From: an uncultured Ruminococcus sp.
GTDB taxonomy: Bacteria; Bacillota; Clostridia; Oscillospirales; Ruminococcaceae
Direction of reading: 5' to 3'
Length of the DNA stretch: 8,145 bases
NCBI GenBank assembly: GCA_902796865.1
Contig: CADBQZ010000040.1
Span: forward strand, 1 to 8,145
The notes beneath the pieces are model-generated. The model worked only from the letters and a program-made list of their open reading frames with translations. It made no database searches and was not told the DNA's origin. Below, one piece after another: positions 1-5,294 of this stretch. Both the position numbers and the translations under genes were made by a program. Positions within the stretch are counted from its first letter, which is position 1. The number at the start of each line of letters is the position of its first letter.

Positions 1-20
1 AGAGAGGGGCAGGATAATGC

Positions 21-49
21 TTGTATTTTTTTTGATAATATGATATAAT
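21..49 (+). promoter_or_regulatory. Probable sigma-A promoter of the membrane protein gene
   Basis: A perfect TATAAT -10 box lies at 44-49 and is preceded by TGA, giving an extended -10 (TGATATAAT). Seventeen bases upstream, TTGTAT at 21-26 is a weak -35 matching only TTG. The extended -10 would compensate for it. The start of transcription would fall near base 56, leaving a leader of about 37 bases with a strong AAGGAGG ribosome binding site at 79-85, seven bases before the ATG. Confidence 0.7.
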
Positions 50-92
50 AGTTTTGCTGACATTTTTTAAAATTATATAAGGAGGCAAATCA

Positions 93-839
93 ATGTCTGA
101 AGAAACAAAAAAGATCTCAGAACAGACTGAGAATGAACAGTCTGCAAAAACTGCTGACAAAAATGAAAAGAAAGGATTTCTTACCGAATCAAAAATAGAG
201 CTTATAACGGCTATATTTCTTGGTATCACTGCTTTGCTTATGGCGTGGGCTACATGGATAGGCTCGCTTCACGGAGGCAATCAGGCAACAAATTATGCAA
301 AGAGTAACAATCTTGCTGCGGAAGGAAATTCCGAATACAACAGGGCATCACAGATATACCTTTCGGATATGCTCGCATGGAGTACTATAATGGACTATAA
401 ATTCGACCAGGATATAGCTAATGCAAAGGGTGATACTGTATCTTCTGAACTTATCCAGAACAAGCTTGATGCCTATATCGATCAGAACTGCTCATCAGAG
501 TTTGCTGAAGCTGCTGGACAGATGACAGAGGGTATGACTTCTCCTTTTGATGTTGAGGGTTTTTCAGAAAGTTATTTTATAAAAACGAATGAGCTTCTTG
601 CTGAATCTCAGGCAGCACTTGAGGAAGGTAAGCAGGATAACAGCAATGGTGATGCTTTCAATCTTGTTACGGTTATTTATTCGCTGATACTCTTCTTACT
701 TGGTATCGTTGGTGTATTCAAAAGTATACCGAACAGAGCTATCATACTCGGTGTATCAGTAATAGGCTGTGTTATGGCAACAGTTTATATGCTGACACTG
801 CCTATGCCTACAGGATTTGATCTTTCAAGCTTTTTTTGA
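93..839 (+). CDS. Uncharacterised three-helix membrane protein
   Basis: This 248-residue protein is not one I can name. Residues 1-34 are a hydrophilic, Lys/Glu-rich, probably cytoplasmic tail. A first membrane helix spans about 36-56, followed by a loop of about 130 residues (57-187) that is probably outside the cell, then two close helices at about 188-209 and 215-237 joined by a short basic turn (FKSIPNRA), and a short tail ending in SSFF. The segment after helix 1 (WIGSLHGGNQATNYAKSNNL) loosely resembles small membrane proteins annotated with DUF4337-type domains, where a helix is followed by W-x-G-x-Q and an Ala/Asn-rich stretch. I treat that as a hint only. The start is supported by AAGGAGG seven bases upstream and an extended -10 promoter. 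It is transcribed alone and converges on the ligase gene. No catalytic motif is visible. Confidence 0.85.
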   Translation: MSEETKKISEQTENEQSAKTADKNEKKGFLTESKIELITAIFLGITALLMAWATWIGSLHGGNQATNYAKSNNLAAEGNSEYNRASQIYLSDMLAWSTIMDYKFDQDIANAKGDTVSSELIQNKLDAYIDQNCSSEFAEAAGQMTEGMTSPFDVEGFSESYFIKTNELLAESQAALEEGKQDNSNGDAFNLVTVIYSLILFLLGIVGVFKSIPNRAIILGVSVIGCVMATVYMLTLPMPTGFDLSSFF

Positions 840-868
840 TAAGTAACAGAAAATCGAATACATATTAT

Positions 869-904
869 AAAAAAGGGAGCACTCTTTTAAAGAGCGCTCC
901 CTTT
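869..904. terminator. Terminator shared by two convergent genes
   Basis: AAAGGGAGC (872-880) pairs with GCTCCCTTT (896-904). After one A/C mismatch the stem continues with CTCT (882-885) and AGAG (891-894). Read on the minus strand it is followed by six T residues (complement of 869-874), a good intrinsic terminator for the ligase gene whose stop is at 928. On the plus strand the downstream tract is the weaker TTTAATATT, but it sits 30 bases after the membrane protein stop and could serve both genes. Confidence 0.85.
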
Positions 905-927
905 AATATTATAAGTTATATTGTAGC

Positions 928-2313
928 TCAGATATTTGCATACTGACAGACTATATCATATATGTTTTTACCGTTTTTCAGTTGTGAAAGCATATATTTT
1001 GCCGGGTTTGTTCTATTAGCGATCCTGTTATAAAGAGTGCTTATGAATTTCTCTTCTCCGAAGCCTCTTTTTAAAAGTCCTTTTTTGCAAATATCAACTA
1101 TTTCTTTTGCAAGGGCATAAAGCTTGTCTTCGTTTATGGAACTTGGTATCTCGGATGTTGTGAAAAAGTTTCTAAGTTCTTTTGCGTTATAGCCGTGACC
1201 GTATAAAACAGTGTCATTTGATATGAGCATTTCAAGCTCGTCTATTTGTTCCATAAGACCGGCATGGAACGCTGCGATAGTCATACTGTCGCATATAGGC
1301 TGGCAGCAGCCGCTGCGGAATTCTATGGTACCTCTGAAAGTGAGATCTTCAAGCTTGAATGAACGAAGATAATTTAAATCTTCCGGTTCAGGTGAAAAAT
1401 CTATTGGTATCTTTCTTCCGTTTTCGATATATTCTCCCGAGATCTTATCAAGTGAAAAATAATCTATGATATTCACAGGCTGGAAGTTTATGTATTTACC
1501 GTTTCTTTCAACACAGTAAATGCTTTCAGTAGAAATGTAATTTAGAATGTCATCAATGGTGTTTATCTCAGATTCATACATTCCGACATTATGCGGATTT
1601 ATACCATGTGTGCTGTTTTCCCAAAGCATATCACGGCAGCATAAAAGCTGCTCGTTTTCGCCTAATAAGACTGAGTTATTAAAAAGCAGAGCCTTTATAG
1701 GTTCAAGCTTATTGAATGTATTTATAACTTTGGGAAGCTTATCAAAGCTTACATCTATCTGCACTTGTGAGGCACTTGAAAACATACCGAAATTCGGATG
1801 ATCATGAAAATACATAGGTATATCCGAATATTTCACAAATGATGAAAGATGATTGTAAAGCATCTTGTATCGTCCTATTTCTATCGGAACGTTTTTGTTT
1901 ACATCTCTGTTTGGGTTTATACCCATGCCGGTAAGTGTATAATTATATCGTTTGAAATATTCCTCTATAAAAGTATAATATTCTTTGAAGCGTTCATATA
2001 CGACAGCTATGCTTTTTTCTTTTCCGAATGAAAGCTCAAGATTATTGTATGAACAGTCATACGAAAAAATATCTCCGTTTTCTCTTTTTTCAGCTGAATA
2101 AATGTTTCCTTTTTCATCAATACCTATAGCTTTGAATCCAAAATGGTTCAAAAATTCAGATGTAAGCGAGTGAACTATATCAAAATCTACCATTTTGCCG
2201 TTAAGGTTTACTATAGGCATTTCTATTTCTATGCCGACAAAGCGTTCTTTTTTATTTTTTACAGGCGCTATATATCGTTCGTACAGCTTGTCTAAAACAT
2301 CCTGTCTTGTCAT
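928..2313 (-). CDS. Glutamate-cysteine ligase family protein (GCS2-like)
   Basis: This 461-residue soluble enzyme probably joins glutamate to an amine through ATP-dependent gamma-glutamyl phosphate chemistry. Gamma-glutamylcysteine formation is the reference reaction. Visible family motifs are GIEIE (27-31) with FVGIEIEMPIV around it, NNLELSFG (90-97), SQVQIDVSF (182-190) and RGTIEFRSGCCQP (327-339). The acidic residues of GIEIE and of LEL, and the R-G-T-x-E-x-R strand, occupy the places of the metal/ATP and substrate residues in this superfamily. Length fits the plant/EgtA-like branch (about 430-460 residues). There is no signal peptide. The ATG start has AAGGTGA seven bases upstream (2321-2327). 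The gene is monocistronic, with its own promoter and terminator, and no glutathione synthetase is nearby, so the product could be gamma-glutamylcysteine itself or another gamma-glutamyl compound. Family assignment is fairly sure; the amine substrate is not. Confidence 0.8.
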   Translation of the reverse strand: MTRQDVLDKLYERYIAPVKNKKERFVGIEIEMPIVNLNGKMVDFDIVHSLTSEFLNHFGFKAIGIDEKGNIYSAEKRENGDIFSYDCSYNNLELSFGKEKSIAVVYERFKEYYTFIEEYFKRYNYTLTGMGINPNRDVNKNVPIEIGRYKMLYNHLSSFVKYSDIPMYFHDHPNFGMFSSASQVQIDVSFDKLPKVINTFNKLEPIKALLFNNSVLLGENEQLLCCRDMLWENSTHGINPHNVGMYESEINTIDDILNYISTESIYCVERNGKYINFQPVNIIDYFSLDKISGEYIENGRKIPIDFSPEPEDLNYLRSFKLEDLTFRGTIEFRSGCCQPICDSMTIAAFHAGLMEQIDELEMLISNDTVLYGHGYNAKELRNFFTTSEIPSSINEDKLYALAKEIVDICKKGLLKRGFGEEKFISTLYNRIANRTNPAKYMLSQLKNGKNIYDIVCQYANI

Positions 2314-2342
2314 AGTATTATCACCTTCAAATAATATATTTC

Positions 2343-2372
2343 ATATGCTGTATCGTATTGTATGAAGCATAT
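2343..2372 (-). other. Inverted repeat in the leader of the ligase gene
   Basis: ATATGCT (2343-2349) is complementary to AGCATAT (2366-2372) with a 16-base loop. It lies just after the predicted transcription start of the ligase gene, so it would form a hairpin at or near the 5' end of the mRNA. It has no T-tract and is A/T-rich, so it could be a stabilising 5' hairpin or chance. Confidence 0.3.
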
Positions 2373-2383
2373 TTTCTATATTT

Positions 2384-2412
2384 ATTATAGCTCATTTCAA
2401 TATGGTTGTCTA
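2384..2412 (-). promoter_or_regulatory. Sigma-A promoter of the ligase gene
   Basis: On the minus strand TAGACA (2407-2412, five of six matches to TTGACA) is followed after exactly 17 bases by a perfect TATAAT (2384-2389). Transcription would start near 2377, giving a leader of about 64 bases before the ATG at 2313. This is among the strongest promoter matches in the window and shows the ligase is transcribed independently of the upstream propeller gene. Confidence 0.8.
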
Positions 2413-2423
2413 ATAACTTATTA
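2411..2423. promoter_or_regulatory. Palindrome overlapping the ligase -35 box (possible operator)
   Basis: TAATAACTTATTA is a perfect 6+1+6 inverted repeat that overlaps the last bases of the -35 element (2407-2412) of the ligase promoter. A protein bound here would block RNA polymerase. The A/T-only sequence makes a chance occurrence quite possible, and I know no regulator with this exact site. Confidence 0.3.
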
Positions 2424-2470
2424 CTATGGTAGGCTATAACTTTTTTCTATAAATGAAGGCAGTTATTTTT

Positions 2471-2512
2471 AAAAAAAAGATACCATACCTGTCGCCGGCA
2501 GATATGGTATCT
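2471..2512 (-). terminator. Terminator of the sigma/beta-propeller unit
   Basis: AGATACCATA (2478-2487) and TATGGTATCT (2503-2512) form a perfect 10-bp stem with a GC-rich loop that can add a CTG/CAG extension. Read on the minus strand it runs directly into eight T residues (complement of 2471-2478). It begins 11 bases after the propeller stop codon and separates this unit from the ligase promoter. Confidence 0.92.
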
Positions 2513-2523
2513 AGGCTTATTTA

Positions 2524-4623
2524 TCAGTATACTATCGTATCATTTTCTCTTTCTATCTCGAATACTATATTTTCAGTTACTGCAAAGCCGTTGTTTATAT
2601 CGGCTGCAACAAGCTCACTGTTGAATATACAGTAAGCATAGTCGCCTATTACGACACATCTGTTATTGAAATATGGATCATTTTGACTTGAAACGACATT
2701 ACCGACTTTTTTGAATCTTCCGTTTTCAAATGTAAAGAACTGATATTCGGATTCTTCTCGGAAATCTTCAGCGTAAATGCTTTTTTCGATCGGCACACCT
2801 ATCAGATTTTTTTCGGGATAGATAAGGAATGATTTACGGTCATAAAACATAGTGTAGTATGTTGTGTTTTCTGTTATTGCATAGCCATCAGCTCCGTCTG
2901 TCATTTCATATTCGTCAAGCCATTCTATTTTGTCGAGTTCTTTAAGATCGTTCGGGTTTGAATTGTCGAACATTGAGACTTTGATACCGGTACGGCTTCC
3001 ATTTTCATTTCCGGCTTCGCCGAAACCGAGAAGCTGTCCGTCTTTCCATTTCTGCATATATCCGCTGTAGCCTGTTACTTTGAGTTCGTCCATTATCACT
3101 GGATTTGTGGGGTCGGAAAGGTCTATTGAAAACAGTGGATCGGTCTGTTCATAAGTGACAACATATGCTGTATTGCCTTGGAAATTAACTGATTTTATCT
3201 GTTCGCCTCTGCCAAAATTCGATACAGAACCGACTGTGCTGAGGTTTTCATCGAGAATGTAAAGTATATTGTTGGTGCTGTCTGTATAACCGCTGAGAAT
3301 ATCTATAAGATCGAATGTTGTTGATATTCTGAAATAGCCGTCGAATTCGCTCATTGAAAACTGATCGAGTACTGTGCCTTTTATAGTTGTTCCTGCTGTA
3401 GGAATGATATTTTTCCCCTGAAGAGTGAGTTTTGTTATCATAGTCTGATCGTATCCTGAGGTGAGATACAATGAATCATATGAACAATAGATGTTATCAA
3501 CAAGGCCTGCGATAGAACGCATATCTGTAGGCTGACATGGCGAAGAGGAATCCATATCGAGAACAGATATATTTATATATCCACGATCATTCGATCTGTA
3601 TTTGTTTTTCTGGATAATGATATCTGAATAGTCAACAAGTTCCTTTTTATCATTTACGCAGTATGAAGGGATATAGCTTTCCGGCTCATCTGCATTTGTG
3701 TCATCGGAAAACAGATAGTATGCCGGGTCATTTGTCACAAGATATAGTACGCCGTCGTCCCTTAATCTTACATCGTTAAAATATCCTGACTGTTTATAAG
3801 CACCAAGCTTTTCGAGAGTATCCTTGGAATAAACTGTTATAAGCGTATCTTCTGCATAATAATTTCCTGTGTCACCGGTAATGTCTGACATAACGATGAC
3901 TTTATCATTGTAAAGATAAAGTTCATGGATAGTTCCGGTATCCTCGGCAAATGTCTGTATATCTTCAAAATGTCCGTTATTCGCTTTTACTGCTTTTACA
4001 CCGTTGTCTTTATAGGGCATTGATATATATATCGTGTTTCCGTCTGTTTTTACGATATCAGCTTCCTTGACACCGTTTTCCTGATCGAGCGCTTCTGAAT
4101 AGTTCTTTTCGCCGTTATTACCGTTTACATTTTGTATTGTGTTTCCATCTGCGGCAATATCAGCAAAAGCATCATTTTCAGCTCCATTGTCTTCTGCACC
4201 GTCAGCCATTACAGCCGATTCTTCTGACTTTAATTCGCCGCTTTCTTCGGCATCTTCTATGATAGAGTATTCGCCTGTTACTGGATCGTTGTTTTTTAAT
4301 GTATCCAGATCAAGATCATCATATATGTCCTTATAGCTTTTGGCGTATCTTACCCCTTTAATATCTCCGGAAAGTATCATATCATTTACATTGTGCTTGT
4401 TATTGATATTATTGTACACCGAAAAACCTATAACTCCCGCAAGTACTGCCGCTGCTGTTGCTATTGAGGCTGTCATTTTTATTATGCGGCTTCTGTTTTT
4501 TCTGCTGTTTCCATTTATGCTCTTTTCATCAAGCATCTTTTTAATGTTTTCGGGTGATATACTTTCCGGTATTTCCTGTTCAGTCATAAGCTTTTTAATT
4601 TCCTGTTCAGATGTTTTTCTCAT
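2524..4623 (-). CDS. Membrane-anchored beta-propeller protein, putative anti-sigma/sensor
   Basis: The 699-residue protein has a cytoplasmic segment of about 46 residues containing PESISPENIKKML (19-31), a pattern I associate with N-termini of clostridial anti-sigma-like proteins. One membrane helix follows at about 47-70, then an acidic D/E/N-rich linker (about 111-174) and a large extracellular domain. The domain opens with NGVKEADIVKTDGNTIYIS, the hallmark of secreted beta-propeller proteins (PF09826/COG4880, usually VEGVDEADIVKTDG). Repeated short beta-strand units then run to the C-terminus without a second helix. The start at 4623 is preferred because AAAGGAG lies six bases upstream (4630-4636). 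An ATG at 4641 would add six residues but has no ribosome binding site. The gene follows an ECF sigma gene by 14 bases, so it probably restrains or senses for that sigma factor. The anti-sigma role is inferred from position and layout; the propeller call is firm. Confidence 0.85.
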   Translation of the reverse strand: MRKTSEQEIKKLMTEQEIPESISPENIKKMLDEKSINGNSRKNRSRIIKMTASIATAAAVLAGVIGFSVYNNINNKHNVNDMILSGDIKGVRYAKSYKDIYDDLDLDTLKNNDPVTGEYSIIEDAEESGELKSEESAVMADGAEDNGAENDAFADIAADGNTIQNVNGNNGEKNYSEALDQENGVKEADIVKTDGNTIYISMPYKDNGVKAVKANNGHFEDIQTFAEDTGTIHELYLYNDKVIVMSDITGDTGNYYAEDTLITVYSKDTLEKLGAYKQSGYFNDVRLRDDGVLYLVTNDPAYYLFSDDTNADEPESYIPSYCVNDKKELVDYSDIIIQKNKYRSNDRGYINISVLDMDSSSPCQPTDMRSIAGLVDNIYCSYDSLYLTSGYDQTMITKLTLQGKNIIPTAGTTIKGTVLDQFSMSEFDGYFRISTTFDLIDILSGYTDSTNNILYILDENLSTVGSVSNFGRGEQIKSVNFQGNTAYVVTYEQTDPLFSIDLSDPTNPVIMDELKVTGYSGYMQKWKDGQLLGFGEAGNENGSRTGIKVSMFDNSNPNDLKELDKIEWLDEYEMTDGADGYAITENTTYYTMFYDRKSFLIYPEKNLIGVPIEKSIYAEDFREESEYQFFTFENGRFKKVGNVVSSQNDPYFNNRCVVIGDYAYCIFNSELVAADINNGFAVTENIVFEIERENDTIVY

Positions 4624-4629
4624 AGCAGT

Positions 4630-4636
4630 CTCCTTT
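4630..4636 (-). promoter_or_regulatory. Ribosome binding site that decides the propeller start
   Basis: AAAGGAG on the minus strand lies six bases before the ATG at 4623. The ATG at 4641, which would overlap the sigma stop as ATGA, lies upstream of this site and has no purine-rich site of its own. The 4623 start is therefore favoured. Confidence 0.8.
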
Positions 4637-4637
4637 C

Positions 4638-5141
4638 TCATTCAGACAGACTTATTCTCAGCTTTTCTTTTACCCTGGCTAATCTTGAGCGTACAGTAGA
4701 GCTGTTCATTCCGTATATCAGAGATATTTCCTCCGAACTGTAACCTCCAAGAACTGACAGTGACAGTATTGCTTTTGAATCATTGTCGAGTTTATCAATG
4801 GCTTCTTTCAGATCGGAATTTTCAAAATCGAAATCCTCTGATAAAGTATCATTTTCTTCAATGCTTTCGGCTGCATTTGAATAATCTTTCTGTCGTTTTT
4901 TTATTTTGGCAAAAAGTATTTTCATTATCCAGCTTTTGAATTTTTCATCATCTTTCAGCTTTTTTATAGAGTTAAAAGCATCAAGCACAGTATCACTGAC
5001 GGCATCACAGGCATCATGCTCGTTTCTGAGGTTATATAGAGCTGTATAGTAAAGTTCCTTGTATACAGTTTTATAAAGCTCTGTAAAAGCTTCTGTGCTG
5101 CCGCTTTTGGCAAGCTGTACATTAGTTTTTATGTCATTCAT
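4638..5141 (-). CDS. ECF-type RNA polymerase sigma factor (sigma-70 family)
   Basis: This 167-residue protein directs RNA polymerase to a specific promoter set. It has the two domains of group 4 (ECF) sigma factors. Region 2 covers about residues 8-85, with AFTELYKTVYKELYYTA and the FKSWIMKILFAKIKKR segment that leads out of the -10-binding helix. An acidic linker (about 93-110) follows. Region 4 covers about 110-163, with LSLSVLGGYSSEEISLIYG and the recognition helix NSSTVRSRLARVKEKLR. Length is normal for the family. AAAGGAG lies six bases before the ATG (5148-5154). The gene immediately precedes the membrane-anchored propeller gene on the same transcript, the usual order for a sigma factor and its anti-sigma partner. 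Many ECF operons autoregulate, and a candidate non-sigma-A promoter lies upstream. Which ECF subgroup it belongs to cannot be settled by eye. Confidence 0.9.
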   Translation of the reverse strand: MNDIKTNVQLAKSGSTEAFTELYKTVYKELYYTALYNLRNEHDACDAVSDTVLDAFNSIKKLKDDEKFKSWIMKILFAKIKKRQKDYSNAAESIEENDTLSEDFDFENSDLKEAIDKLDNDSKAILSLSVLGGYSSEEISLIYGMNSSTVRSRLARVKEKLRISLSE

Positions 5142-5195
5142 ACCGTTCTCCTTTTTATGTCTAAAGCTGATGCATCTTTGAACGCTTTCATATAA

Positions 5196-5224
5196 TAAGT
5201 GTTTTTTTAGCCTTGTTTTGTCCC
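5196..5224 (-). promoter_or_regulatory. Candidate ECF-type promoter of the sigma operon
   Basis: No convincing sigma-A promoter is visible upstream of the sigma gene. On the minus strand GGGACA (5219-5224) is followed after 17 bases, mostly A, by CACTTA (5196-5201), with TTATATGAAAG just downstream. This spacing and the GGGACAAAA context would suit an ECF promoter and hence autoregulation. The -10 is weak, and the call rests on position and the absence of an alternative. Confidence 0.3.
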
Positions 5225-5253
5225 ACTATAAGGGAATAATTGTATACTTGTAC

Positions 5254-5289
5254 AAAAACAGACACGATCATTTGTAGATCATGTCTGTT
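5254..5289 (-). terminator. Terminator of the OppA-like gene
   Basis: AACAGACA (5257-5264) pairs with TGTCTGTT (5282-5289). After a C/A mismatch the stem continues with GATC (5266-5269) and GATC (5277-5280). Read on the minus strand it runs into five T residues (complement of 5254-5258, two of which are also in the stem). The hairpin begins five bases after the TAG stop, so the OppA-like transcript ends before the sigma operon. Confidence 0.88.
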
Positions 5290-5294
5290 CTTTA

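Noticed and set aside
1547..1801. 84-residue plus-strand frame inside the ligase gene
   Set aside because: It is antisense to a well-supported gene with clear family motifs, and has no start signal or recognisable domain.
4340..4699. 119-residue plus-strand frame rich in hydrophobic residues
   Set aside because: It lies antisense to the sigma and propeller genes, has no ribosome binding site, and its hydrophobic, Ser/Leu/Phe-rich make-up is what the reverse of an A-rich coding strand produces.
5240..5255. TTGTA-N6-TACAA inverted repeat upstream of the sigma operon
   Set aside because: Only five A/T-rich bases per arm, next to the terminator T-tract and away from the candidate promoter core; likely chance.
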